DNA of 64,000 bases from Odontesthes bonariensis. Its lineage: Eukaryota > Chordata > Actinopteri > Atheriniformes > Atherinopsidae. Made by a program: the position numbers and the translations under genes. Within the stretch, counting starts at the first letter, position 1. Each line of letters opens with the position of its first letter. This document shows positions 12,241 through 23,832 of this stretch, one piece after another. The DNA is taken from NCBI RefSeq assembly GCF_027942865.1, contig NC_134524.1:19769536-19833535 (forward strand), read 5' to 3'. The notes under the pieces are model-generated. The model did no database searches, was not told the origin of the DNA, and saw nothing but the letters and a program-made list of their open reading frames with translations.

Positions 12241-13637
12241 AGTTTGAGATGATATACATTTATTGAATCATGTTAAGCCTTTTTTTTTAATTCAAATACT
12301 TTTTAGTTTTTGGTATTTGGTCTATGATGTTTTGTTTCACACATTGTGATAATTACTTTGACATCACGAAAATTATTTTCAGTGTGTGTAATCTCGTTTT
12401 AGTTTTAAAGTTTTAAGCTTTTTTTTCTTTTTCTCTTATCTGGTTGTTTGTACTATAATAATACTTGGGTTTTGCACTGGCTGTTCATACCATTAAAAGG
12501 CTTCAAATTCAGTTTCAGTCTGAATGTCTGTGATGTAGAAAGGAGACAGTAACTTTACATGTAGAAGTAGCCAAACTATTTTCCAACTCAGCTAATCTCC
12601 TGTCATTCTGGTTGCACAGCCCGTTCATAGCCTCCAACTGGAGAGATTATTGTTAGCCCAATTAAAAATAAGAAACTATTTCAAACTGTAACTTCCAAGC
12701 TACAGGTACCTCCCTAAAGATGTATTAATATTGCCACCTTAGTGGTGAACTTGGGCCATCTGGGACTATTTATTCATCTTTTTTTTTTCAAATTTGTACT
12801 TGTACTGCTCATCCTGATGTTTAACATTTTAGATAAAAGAAAATATTGCCTTGATTTGATAAAGTGAGACAGACCACTTTGTAATCTGGCACACTCATAT
12901 TAGTCAGTAAAAATCCCCTCATTACAAATCTTTAAAAATCAAATGAAACAATGGGGTGAAAAGGAGTAGCTGACCTTTTGATAGAAATCCCAATGTTACT
13001 TGAAATGGAAGAGAAAAAATTTCAAGAAATCCGAAAAAGATCTGAATAAAGAAAACCTCAGGCGCAGCTCTGCCATTCCTGCACAAGAGAAACATGGTAT
13101 TCATGGTATTTTGCCTCATACTAGTCTGTTACACTGGTGCCTGTTATTAAGGACAAGGTGGGGAGCTTGGATAACTATAGGCCTATTGCACTAGCCAGTG
13201 TGTTATCCAAGGTCCTGGAAAGAATTTTGCTTGATAGACTTAATAGCTATATTGGCACTACAGATAATCAGTTTGGCTTTAAGCCGAAGCATGGCACTGA
13301 TCAATGTATTTTTGCTCTTAGGAGATGGTGGAGATGTACAGAACACAGAATTCCTCCATTTTAATTTGTTTTATTGATGCGTCTAAGGCTTTTGACAGAA
13401 TAAATCGTTTTAAATTGTTTTTAAAACTCAGACAGAGGGGTGTCCCAAACAGTATAATTAGGATCCTGTCATAATGCCAACCAGACCATGCAGGTCAAAT
13501 GGGGGGAGGTACTCTCTACACCATTTGGGGTGGGAAATGGGGTTCGACAGGGTGGATTACTCTCTCCCGCTCTTTTTAATATTGATATGAATGACCTGTC
13601 ATTCCCAACCTGCATGGTTGGGAATACACTGGTAAAC

Positions 13638-15569
13638 CATAGCCGTGGGAACTAGGTGTGCAGGGGCTGCGGCTGCACCCCCTGCTGAATGTGCATTGCG
13701 AGATGGTGGGGAGCTAACAAAAATATATTTCATGAAAACCTATTGCACAGTCTCCTCCGATCGGGATTTGAACAGGCGTCTCAAAACACAAACGTTCCGA
13801 CTCAAGCAACGGAAGCACGTCTCTTACTAAATGAGCCACTGCTCCGGTCTACCGATACAAAGTTGCTATTGACATCTGTAGCTACTCCGTAATGCGAGAC
13901 AGCGCGGTTTACTTATGTAGCCTATGCTTAGACTCGACTGTTCTCTGCTAGTTTGCATCCATTATAAATGCATCGATAAACATAATAAAATAGTAAAAAA
14001 AAAGGTTAAACAAAAATAAAGTTAAGACTCAGGACTCGCGTGCGGCACGCGAGTCCTGCTCCTGCGTGTAGGCTCATTCCACGAGGAGGCTGAGAATGAG
14101 ACGTGGTTTATGATATTATGGCACCTCTGGTTTAAAGGATAAGACCGGTTTTTTGACATTGGGCCCTTGTTTTCAAATTATAACATGATGTTCTACTCAC
14201 CCCTGCTTGTTGTTGAACATTTGGAGCTGTTCCGAAGATATTTGAGAGGCGTCTGGCTGCTCTCTTGAGATATTCGGCCATGAAACGGTTTCCTATGGGC
14301 AAGCTTATACAGGCACAAACTATGCTGTTTATAATTTATTAATTACTCTACACTAGCACTGATAACGTGGAGGTGCGTCGCTTACTTAAAAAAATCCGGG
14401 TTACTGTAATTTTGATTTTTTTTGGTCGTAAAGTGGGTGTTACTGACGTCCTCGTCGTGCTACTACCACAGACAGCCCACAGACCTGCTGCCTATTTATT
14501 CATTCGGCTAAAATTCAAAATTAGTAACCCGGATTTTTTTAAGTAAGCGACGCACCTCCACGTTATCAGTGCTAGTGTAGAGTAATTAATAAATTATAAA
14601 CAGCATAGTTTGTGCCTGTATAAGCTTGCCCATAGGAAACCGTTTCATGGCCGAATATCTCAAGAGAGCAGCCAGACGCCTCGCGAATATCTTCGGAACA
14701 GCTCCAAATGTTCAACAACAAGCAGGGGTGAGTAGAACATCATGTTATAATGTGAAATCAAGGGCCCAATGTCAAAAAAACGGTCTTATCCTTTAATGTC
14801 CACTGTCTGTCTGTCTGTCTGTGCTCGTCATCCACAGATGGAGGTGTGGCCAACAAGTTCAGCCCAGCAACATTCTGTTCTCTATATAGCCTAATTTTTT
14901 TTAAATGCTGTTAAGCCAGCTGCCGCCGAGCAGTAATGTACGCATAGTTGTTTTTTTGAGTTTTGAGTTATTTTCGACGATGCTGTTATTGCAGCTACCT
15001 CCGCGCAGCATGTAGTTAATTCCTAATTAGTTCTGTTAGTGATTACTTTCGACTGATGCTGTGTGAGCTGACGTGGGACACATCACACACATGAGTTCAG
15101 TAGGCCTAATGTATAGGCTACCCTTGTTGCCATGAATTTTTAGTGCTTTAATAAAATGCAATATTTTACCAGTTGATGAGGCTGCATACTTTTTTTTGGA
15201 ATGGTATGGGTGTTTGCGTTGACCATAACGAGGGCGAAAAAGCCGCCACTGACCTAAACTGTGTGTTCAGGACACGATTAAACACAATGTAACAACAGGA
15301 ACTTAAACAACGTTCTAATATAATTAAAGCTCGCAACAATGTTGCAAAATATGAGCCCTTTACACACGAGCACGGATAGAGTTCCACGGTCAGATTGCAG
15401 GAAAGGCTCCGTTTTTTGCTCATTAAAATATTTCATTGAAGGAGATATATACAGCTATTTATTGTATTTACATAATATTCTACAAGTTTGAGAACCCCCC
15501 CCTTTTTTTTTTCTTTTTTCTTTTTTTTTAAACCGCACCCCCTGTTAAAAACTACTTCCCACGGCCCTG
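13638..15569. mobile_element. Non-autonomous hAT element in the LINE
   Basis: The ends are imperfect inverted repeats: CATAGCCGTGGGAACTAG at the left and the complement of CAGGGCCGTGGGAAGTAG at the right. An exact 8-bp target duplication TGGTAAAC flanks it (13630-13637 and 15570-15577). Removing it rejoins the LINE frame exactly across ...TLVN|HLMYADD. No transposase is recognised inside. A TTAA foldback element is nested at 14136-14792. The short ORFs inside it are not genes. Confidence 0.85.
14136..14792. mobile_element. TTAA-target foldback transposon (MITE)
   Basis: Flanked by TTAA (14132-14135, 14793-14796), with ends AGGATAAGACCG and CGGTCTTATCCT. Most of its length is one long inverted repeat: about 14136-14410 pairs with about 14520-14792 around a ~110-bp centre. 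TTAA target duplications fit piggyBac- or Kolobok-type transposases. It has no coding capacity. It is nested in the hAT at 13638-15569. Confidence 0.85.
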
Positions 15570-15784
15570 TGGTAAACCATCTCATGTATGCCGATGATCT
15601 AGCCATCTTCTCCCCCAGCAGTACTGGGCTGCAAGAAATGCTACATGTTTGTTCTAATTATGGATTGACTTTTAATGTTAAATACAGCTGCAAGAAAAGT
15701 GTTGTGCTTGTATGTAAAAGTAAGGGGGACAAGGATCTCACTTTTCCTTCTTTTTATGTGGCGGGGCAGGCTTTACCTGTAAAT

Positions 15785-16904
15785 CAGGGGTCTTCAACGT
15801 TTTACAGGCCAGGGACCCCCAAACTGATGGAGAGTTGGAGCAGGGACCCCCTACTATTTATATGGCATACAATTGTGTTTTATATTTAACGGGGCCTAGT
15901 GCCGTGTATAAACATAGGTCCTCTGTTATTGTACATTCAATACTAAGCTATTCAAATAATACACAGGTTAATATATTCATGTTTTTATTTTAAACATGTG
16001 CAAGGTACAGGGTGGCCGTGCCACTGCCTTTTATAAACATCTTGCATACAACTCTGAGCTATTCAAATACTCCAGGGGGTTAACCCCCTGGAGTCTAAGG
16101 CCTTTTCAGAGACTTTGAGGCAGTTGTCACCACCTTGACATTTTCAAGTATTTCAACTAACTGTAAACATCTATGCAAAAGTGACACATATGGTTGTATT
16201 CGGAAAAGCCTAACAAAAAACAATATGAGAGTGAAGTGAATGTAATACAAACAAGTTTTATTTAAATTGAGGGGAAACACAACTGCACAAAAAAACAAGT
16301 TTTAGAGGTCTTCAAACAGTGCAAGAAAACACACTATAAATGTATCTAGCCAAGACTTTTGAAGGTTGAACCTTGTAAACAAAAGTATTGTCTCTGAGAG
16401 TTGAATACATACACATGCTGGCTGAATGGGGCGTGTTCTCACCTGTGAATAGCCACTCAATCACCTGGTACTTTACATGTGAATAGTGACAGGTGTGGCC
16501 TAGGAGGCTGCTGCAGTCTGAGACTACAGAAAATCCAAAGATTTCTGTTCACTCTCTTTAAAAAGGGCCACCTATATAATTTATTTTAATATATATATAT
16601 TTGAAAACTAGAAGTTTCAAGGTTTTTAATGGTGTCACGTATATGTTTCAATGACAAAAACTCACAGAGTTACAGATGTGTTTTTGGAGATGTGTAAAAA
16701 AATCCCGCCGGCGGGATTTAGACTCCAGAGTATTTGCATGTAGATGGGACAATGAATCCTCAAACCATCTGTGGATGGCACATGTTTGCACACAATTTGT
16801 GAGAAAAAAAAAAAAAAAAATTAATGTTTTTTTTTTTTTTTTAAATCAAAAGATTTCGCGACCCCCCTGCAGTACCTCCGCGGACCCCCTGTTGAAGACC
16901 TCTG
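15785..16904. mobile_element. Second hAT-like element in the LINE
   Basis: Inverted ends CAGGGGTCTTCAAC and GTTGAAGACCTCTG. An exact 8-bp target duplication CTGTAAAT flanks it (15777-15784, 16905-16912). Excision restores the LINE frame ...ALPVN|NKTKYLGH. The inside is AT-rich with poly(A) and poly(T) runs at ~16805 and ~16830. No transposase seen. Confidence 0.88.
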
Positions 16905-17535
16905 CTGTAAATAACAAAACAAAGTATTTGGGACATATAATTACTGACTGAATGTGTGATGATGATGACATCTACAGGCATGTTATATGCACAAACTAAC
17001 ATGCTGGTGAGGAAGTTTCACTGGTGCACTGATAGTGTTCAAATTAGCCTGTTCAAGGCATACTGCACCCCCCTGTATACTGCCCCCCTGTGGGCTAAGT
17101 ATAAAAAGGGTAGCCTGCAGAAACTTCAAGTTGCATATAATGATGGGCTGCGCATTCTACTTAAGAAGCCCAAGTGGAGCAGTGCAAGTGAACTGTTTTG
17201 TGGTGTAGGGGTCAACACATTCCATGCATTGTTGAGGAATTTAATGTATAAATTTATCTGCAGATTGGATGGTTCATGTAATCAAATTATTATGCTGGTG
17301 TCAAATCCTGCGCTTAGTGCGGTGCGATACCGGTCATACATGTGGAAACACTGGTACAAGTGTCTTTTATACGTGTGTTTCTGTTTGTCTTTATGCATTG
17401 TCTATGTACTGTGTTTTGATTTTTGAAAATGGACCCTGAGTCTGGAAATAAATAAAGTTGATTTTCAACGTGTTGAATCATTTAACAAAGGGGTCAAACT
17501 TTTTTTCAATCTGTAGCACAAGCAGTTTGTTGACG

Positions 17536-18181
17536 TAATAGGAACACTCTAATATGTCTTATGGAATGTCTGTTTAGCCCTTTGTGCAACTAGCATTTCT
17601 CACATGCATATTTCCACATTTCTAAAAACCTCACGTCTGTCCCAAATTACCCAAAGTAGGCATTCCCACATCCTCAATCATATTTTAATAAAGTGGGGCA
17701 GCTAAACCCGTTTCAAACTGAAAAACACCAAAAGAATTGAAGTGTTTATTTAGTTGTGCGAATAGACCACAAAGAAAACTACTTTAAACATGTCCGTGCT
17801 GATAACAGACTCAAACCCTTAACATAAGTCTTGATCAAATCTTTTGTCTCCGGCTTTGTCATGACCAAACGCTCTGAGACGTTGTGTGACGTCAGACCCC
17901 TGAGGGCAGGCATGTTTACTCACATGGCAGCCGGCTGTAAAAGTAATGGTGACTTGATTATTTTAGATCAGGAAATGATTGCAAGTGCTTTTATGTCACA
18001 ACTCTCAAGATTTTAAAAAAGCTGAGACAGCAATAATGCAAAGTTAGGGAAACATCAATTTCCTCAAAAACAAACAATACAAACTATTTATGCGCTGGAA
18101 TAGCAGGAAAAACTGCCACTCTATCATTTTGTCCGCCTGTTTATATCAGTGGGGATAATTTACAAAAACAACACATCTCTG
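17536..18181. other. TRIM upstream region
   Basis: No repeat or ORF of note. It lies between block A and the TRIM promoter and probably holds upstream regulatory DNA. No specific site could be supported. Confidence 0.4.
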
Positions 18182-18188
18182 TATAAAA
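18182..18188 (+). promoter_or_regulatory. TATA box of the TRIM gene (candidate)
   Basis: TATAAAA lies 170 bp upstream of the TRIM ATG, so transcription would start at about 18212-18218 and give a 5' leader of ~140 nt. The spacing is plausible, but it is inferred from sequence alone. Confidence 0.4.
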
Positions 18189-18304
18189 TGAAGGTTGCGG
18201 GACACTATCTTTAAACCCACAGCCTCCAAACATCTTTTCGGAATGAATGGAGTTACGTTGTTGTCGGGAGAGCCGCCCACAGGCACGTGGAGAGCTTCTC
18301 CCGC

Positions 18305-18314
18305 GAAAACGAAT
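18305..18314 (+). promoter_or_regulatory. ISRE-like site before the TRIM start
   Basis: GAAAACGAAT is one base from the ISRE core GAAANNGAAA and lies 44 bp upstream of the ATG. FinTRIM and related TRIM genes are often interferon-induced, so this could be an IRF site. It would fall in the 5' leader if the TATA box above is used. Confidence 0.35.
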
Positions 18315-18357
18315 CTAATTAAGCCCCTCACTCTGCACGTGTGCAGGTCATCCAAAC

Positions 18358-21300
18358 ATGGCAGAGGAGCCGCTGCATCGAGGTGTTGCGACGGACAACA
18401 TTCAGTTCTGGTGTGCGTTATGTCTGGATCTGTTAAAAGAACCCGTCACCGTCCAGTGCGGACACAGCTACTGCAGAATCTGCATTGAGACATGCTGGGA
18501 CCATGAAGAGAATAAGGGGGAGTACAGCTGCCCTCAGTGCAGGCAGATCTTCCAGTCCCGCCCTGTTCTGGGGAAGAACACCATGCTGGCAGAGGTGATG
18601 CTTTTACACTTCCAGCTGTTTGCCACAGACTCATGAGCTCAGATAAGTTACGCTGTAGCACCACATTGCGGCTTAACAGTTGAATTATTGTTACTTTTAT
18701 AAAAAAAAAAAAAAAAGTCATATCTATTTTAGTATCTGTTTTCGCAACATTAAATAAACATGCTTTAATTTATGTTCCACAAAATTAAATGGTGTGTTTT
18801 AAATTAAATTTGCTGTCCAAGTACCAGTTTTTTTTTTTTGTCCCGTTACAACTCAAACTCCTTAATATGTCGATAAAATGCTAAATGAATAGTCCTTGTA
18901 CCTCAGAAGCCTTTAACTGAACGGAGTTGTAGCTTGTCTGACAGACTTCAGTGTTCCACATGGCCAAAAATAAAAAATAATTTAATATTGTATGTTTGAG
19001 ATTGTGAGTCTTTTGAATAACAGGTTCTGCAGTGTGACTGTTGTTGAGCTCATATATGTGATATATGAAACCGTCCCACTTTGCAGGCTGAGATTCAGCA
19101 GTTTGTTTTTATTTGTTATTTTTAGGTTGTGGAGAACCTGAGCGGGCTGAGCACCCAGCAGTGCTCTCCCTGTGCCGGCCCTGCAGACGTGGCCTGTGAT
19201 TTCTGCAGCAGTTCCAGACAAAGCGCGGCCTCCAAGTCTTGCCTGACGTGCTTGGCATCGTACTGTGCCGCTCACCTGAAGCCTCACTACATATTTCCCG
19301 CGTTAAAGACGCACCAGCTGGTCTCAGTTACGATCCCAGTAAAGGAGAAGGTGTGTACGCAGCACAACAGGCTGATGGACATCTACTGTAAGACGGACAA
19401 GAGGTGTATCTGCTGCCTGTGCTCTATAGAGCACCACAGCCGCCATTCCAATGTGTCGGCTGCGGCAGAAAGAGCTGAAGAACAGGTATGATGGGAGACA
19501 CAGCAGAGCACAGTGAACATGACACAGGAACGTGTTTGTGCTGAATGTAAAAACCTGCATGCATTTTCGCAGCTTTTGAAAACCTGGTCCGAGTTTTTAG
19601 AACCAGTAATTCTCTCTGGATTAAACCGGCCACATTCAAGTTGTTGCACAAACGATTTCTTTCAGGAACTGCTGGTCATGAACCAAAAGAAAGTCCAGAA
19701 GAGACTCCAGGAGAGGGAATGCGAACTGAATGAGCTGGTTCAAGCTCTGAAGGAATTTAAGGTGTGGAATGGGACAGCAGGTTATGTATTCCAACATCAG
19801 CTACGCTGTAGCTTATGGCGTAGCTTCGGATTTAATGCCTCTGTAATCATTTTTCTGCTCGCTCCTTCAGTCCATGTGTGGACTCAGTTGAGTAACGCAG
19901 AAAATTAATGTTGCTTAACACGTAAATGAATGTTGTGTAACGTGTTGGTTTGCCCCCGTAGTCATAAAATGGGAGTTGCTGCCAGTAAGTTTTGCTTTCA
20001 GTGGTCTTTTTCTGGTTTGGAAAATGGTTGAAAATGAACCACAGTGAAAGTTAATGAGAGAAAAGTCTTGTTGTGTTTGGTGTATGTGCAAGCAGAGCTG
20101 CTGCCAGACTGCAGTGAAGTCCATTGACGACCTCATGGACGAGCTGATCTCCTCCATTCAACGAAGGCGACTTTTAGCAAAGCAGCTGATGGGATCCCAG
20201 GAGAACATCGCCGTCGCTCAGGCTGAAGAGCTGCAGCTGCAGCTGGAGGCCGAGATCGCCAAGCTGAGAAAAAGAGACGCCGACCTGGACCAGCTTTCTC
20301 AAACCACCGACCACATTCATTTCATTCAGGCAGGCCACGTTTTTACTGTCAGTTTACATGCAGAACTTGCGTAACATTTCTTTAGGACAAAGCCTAAAAG
20401 CGGGCTTTGCATCTTATGACTTCTGGCTAAATTAAGACCGCAGACTTCTCAATAAAACATACTTTTCCGTTCCTATTGTCACACGGTGAAACAGCAAAGC
20501 ATTCTGAGACTGCTGCTCTGCTCTGATCAGATCCTGACTTGTGTCAGGTTTAAATGTGTTTTTCCATTAAAATGGGAACTGCACAAGACTTGATAGCCCT
20601 GTAAGTTGTCTGCTCCATCACTCTTTCACAAAAAAAGACTGCATATATTAAGCAGACGAGTATCTTCTTCCAGTATTATTCAATAATTTTTTTTTTTTGT
20701 CTCGGACTTACTGACCCGCAGACTTTCCAGTCTCTGTCCGCCTCACGTGAATCTCCAGACTTGCCACCCGGTGCCGTTGTTCGTCCTCGCCATTCGATGG
20801 AAACGGCGACTAAGTGTGTGTGCGAACTGAAAGGTGACATAGAGGATCTCATAAAGAAGACATGGCCCAAGATCTCTGCCAGAGGTATGTGAGAGAAATT
20901 GTAGTTCATGAACGGTGCTCTCTTTCATGTTGTGTGGGATTCAGAATCTTTTTCTTTTCCCCTCTGTCGACAGTCTGTGCTGTAGGTGTTGTACTGCCAC
21001 CTAAGCCAAAGACCAGAGAAGAGTTTTTACACTGTGAGTACAAAATTAAATCTTAATAATGAACTGAACACCAGATGAGTGATATTAATGTTGCCCCGTG
21101 TTCCTGCTTTGCTTTTCTAACAGACTGTCGCACCTTAACGCTGGACACCAACACTGTTCACAGATGTCTGTCCATCTCTCAGCAAGGCCGGCGGGTGACG
21201 AGTCATATCTGGCCGCAACCTTATCCCCATCACTCTGACAGGTTTACGGATGTGGGGCAGGTGCTGTGCAGAGAGGGTCTGTCGGAGCGATGCTACTGGG

Positions 21301-21653
21301 AGGTCAGCTCAAGATGTCGTTTGTGGGAGGTGGCAGTGGCTTACAAAGACATCAGCAAAGCGTCAGACGACTCGGCGTTTGGAAAGAATAAGAAGTCGTG
21401 GAGCTTAAAGTGCGCCCCAGGTGCTTACGCTTTCCGACATAACGCAGCAACCAGAAAAGTGCGGGGCCCTGCATCCTCCAGGATTGGAGTGTACCTGGAT
21501 TATAAGGCAGGCGAGCTGTCTTTTTATAGCGTCTCTGACAAGATGACTCTGCTCCACAAAGAGCAGACCAGCTTCACTCAGCCTCTCTATCCAGGCCTCT
21601 GGCTGAGAGATGGATCAAACGTTGAGAGCGCAGAAGTGATGAAGCTATGGTGA
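18358..21653 (+). CDS. finTRIM-like TRIM E3 ubiquitin ligase (RING, B-box, coiled coil, PRY-SPRY)
   Basis: Seven exons: 18358-18594, 19126-19485, 19666-19761, 20096-20329, 20722-20884, 20974-21033, 21124-21653, giving 559 aa. Exon lengths 96, 234 and 60 bp for exons 3, 4 and 6 are the classic TRIM sizes. RING is C3HC4 (C19, C22, C34, H36, C39, C42, C58, C61). Exon 2 (residues 80-199) holds a B-box1-like [10 protein letters not shown]...CLTCLASYC and a B-box2 ([20 protein letters not shown]...H). Coiled coil is about 200-309. PRY-SPRY is 384-559, with [34 protein letters not shown] and LYPGLWL. It would ubiquitinate proteins, likely pathogen or signalling targets bound by SPRY. Intron 4 uses a GC donor (CAG|GCAGGC); the others are GT-AG. 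An intron splits RING from the B-boxes. All domains look intact. A second copy of the locus kept only a scrap of exon 5 (40198-40243). Confidence 0.92.
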
Positions 21654-22100
21654 TGAGGTCACTCTTTGGGCTGTAAACTGAGTCAATATTTTCCCACAAA
21701 CGCCACAATTGAACATGTGAGAGGACGTTTTTGGCCTCAGCAGAAACGGCGACCTGTGATCGATGTTTCAGTTGAATAAGTCGACGTATAGTTACTTATA
21801 TTCAGTTTGATCTGCTCTTGCATTCAAACTCCCAGTATTCAGCAAGACAAACGGAGTGTGTTCCACAGTAGTGATTAGCGTGATTTGATTTTAAATGCTC
21901 CAGTGTGGTTTCCAGCCAGTCCCACAGTGTTATGGCCCTGAGTTCCCAACTTTTTGGAGTTCTTATTTGTTTTAAGCAGCTGCTCAGAAAAAGTCGGCTC
22001 TCCTTACCACATCTACCGTCGGTGTTAAAAACCCACCTTTTACTTTTTTTTTAATGTGCATGTAGAAATTGTTATTTTTGTCTTTGTCATTTTTAAGAGA

Positions 22101-22106
22101 AATAAA
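22101..22106 (+). terminator. Polyadenylation signal of the TRIM gene (candidate)
   Basis: AATAAA 448 bp after the TRIM stop codon, followed within 12 bp by a second ATAAAT. The same signal survives in copy 2 at about 43217, where the TRIM coding exons are gone. Confidence 0.5.
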
Positions 22107-22778
22107 TGAATAAATATGCATACTCGGCGTATGAGTTTATTTGATATGTGAGTGTATTTTTGGCCAATTAACAGTCTTAAGTGTATACGAATCTTATAAA
22201 GTGTAAATGTCTATTAAAGCCGAGTCTTTAGCAGCGTAATGATGGGGGGAATATTTCCCTGTCTGTATTAGTTGAATCATCCACATGAAAACCCAGGTAG
22301 GGAGTAGATGGCGTCTCAGCTGACGCAACACTGGTCGACCTTTACACTCTGTAGCCCCGGCCAAGAGATTGATAATTAGTCTGACAGTAACTCCACTACT
22401 ACAACAGGTTTATATGATGATTTGATATCATTTGTTAAGGAGCCTTAATTTTCTCGTATGTTTGGAAAGCAGCATAAAGCTGGTGTTTGATTGCTGTAAA
22501 AATGTGACACACTTACCAATGCCACTTCAGGCAACTTCCATACCTTTAGCATATATAGTCTTGACAAAATATAATTGCACATAAGGAACACTGGAATAGT
22601 CCTGCTAGAATGGAGTAACTGGTTTTATTAGTTTCAAAGACATAGGTAAAATACATCTGCTGGATCAAACGGTGTAAATCCAATTGATCAGTTTGAGGAC
22701 TAAATCGGCACAGGACTTTTAGTTCATCATTTATATTTGAGAATTCAATATTTCAGTTTTAATTCATGATTCATACAC

Positions 22779-22782
<4 letters not shown>

Positions 22783-22824
<42 letters not shown>
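22783..22824. repeat. (AT)n microsatellite
   Basis: An uninterrupted AT dinucleotide run. The matching tract in copy 2 (43872-43935) is longer, so the tract changed length after the duplication. Confidence 0.9.
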
Positions 22825-22827
<3 letters not shown>

Positions 22828-22985
22828 TGGTATTTCAGAGGTCTGCTGCAATAAATGACATGATTAAGTTTTCTATTGAATTACAGGGAGTTTGATCCAA
22901 CAAAAAGGACAGAGTAATATTCGCACGTTATGGTTAACAGTGTTGCTTATGAAGGTCAGACAGACGGATGACAGCCCGTCCCACC

Positions 22986-23671
22986 ACCGTGGTGAAGTTG
23001 GTTTGATATTGGATATTCGACAGATATTCACAATAAGGAAATAAGGTGTCTTTTTTTTTTTTCAATACCTCCCAAGCCATGTGACCTATTGACTCCAAAC
23101 CAATGCAGAGTAGTTCTCCTATGTAGTACCAACCATAGACACCTCAATTTGAAGTAATAGTTTGCATCCTCTATTTTTTTTTAAGAATTCCATTTATTTC
23201 TTGTGGAAAACAGCTTTTAGCTCAATAGCTTCCATTTTATGGAACCCAAACACCCCAAACCAATGAAGAACTGTGCTGCTATGTGGCACTAATCCTGCCA
23301 GTGTCCTTTCCTATGCTGAATTTTGCTGGGGAGGTAGCATAAAGAAGAGGGACGTTGGATGACTTGACAGGCTGGTAAACAGAGCTATAGTTGACATAGA
23401 GCTAGTCCATACTTCTCAATAAATTCTATTTAACAACAGTGACAGCTTTGCACTGATTATATCCCTACACTGTTTACTTTTTAAAAAATCATATAAAATA
23501 GAGTGTGCATACAATTGATGTAAAAAAAGGTGTGTGTGGTTGGTACTACATAGGAGAACTACTCTGCATTGGTTTGGAGTCACTAGGTCACAAGGCTTGG
23601 GAGGTATTGGAAAAAAATACACCTTATTTCCTTATGTCGAATATCCAATTTCAAACCAACTTCACCACGGT
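22986..23671. mobile_element. Mutator-like foldback element upstream of macro-GIMAP copy 1
   Basis: Ends ACCGTGGTGAAGTTGG and its complement CCAACTTCACCACGGT. A 9-bp direct repeat CGTCCCACC flanks it (22977-22985, 23672-23680). The copy 2 locus shows the empty site (CCCGTCCCACCCACAG, ~44090). Long inverted arms (~190 bp or more, for example CTCCCAAGCCATGTGACC pairing with GGTCACAAGGCTTGGGAG) enclose the centre. The 9-bp duplication and long arms fit Mutator-like elements. No transposase is present. It ends ~160 bp before the start codon at 23833. Confidence 0.85.
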
Positions 23672-23832
23672 CGTCCCACCCACAGCATCAGCTGACGCTT
23701 GTTTTGCAGTTGCTCTCAGTTATCAGCACAGCTCTGCGTGGAACGGACACGGAGCTGTGATACTGTAAATCTGTCGCTCAACAAAGTGCTGCATTCAGCG
23801 GAAGTTCGGCTTCTTCCCCTTTCCTGCGGACG

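Larger units (their letters stand above)
13096..17463 (+). mobile_element. 5'-truncated non-LTR retrotransposon split by two hAT elements
   Basis: Reverse-transcriptase pieces run in order on the + strand: VIKDKVGSLDNYRPIALASV at ~13137, FIDASKAFDR at ~13370, GVGNGVRQGGLLSPALF at ~13530, then after the first insertion LVNHLMYADDLAIFSPS at ~15575, and after the second KTKYLGHIITD (16917) and the C-terminal part (16956-17426). It ends AATAAATAAAGTTGAT. YADD is the RT catalytic motif. Frame breaks near 13350, 13470 and 16950, the two insertions and the missing 5' half make it dead. The empty site is seen at 32682 in the second copy of block A. The clade (Daphne/Nimb/Rex-like) is not certain. Confidence 0.85.
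12409..17535 (+). repeat. Duplicated block A, copy 1 (interrupted by a LINE)
   Basis: 12409-13095 plus 17464-17535 are near-identical to continuous 32048-32753, for example the GTTGTTTGTACTA..., AGCTAATCTCCTGTCATTCTGG and AACAAAGGGGTCAAAC parts. The LINE at 13096-17463 is absent from the second copy, so it arrived after the duplication or was never copied. The block is non-coding as far as I can see. It is the left part of the ~20 kb tandem duplication. Confidence 0.8.
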
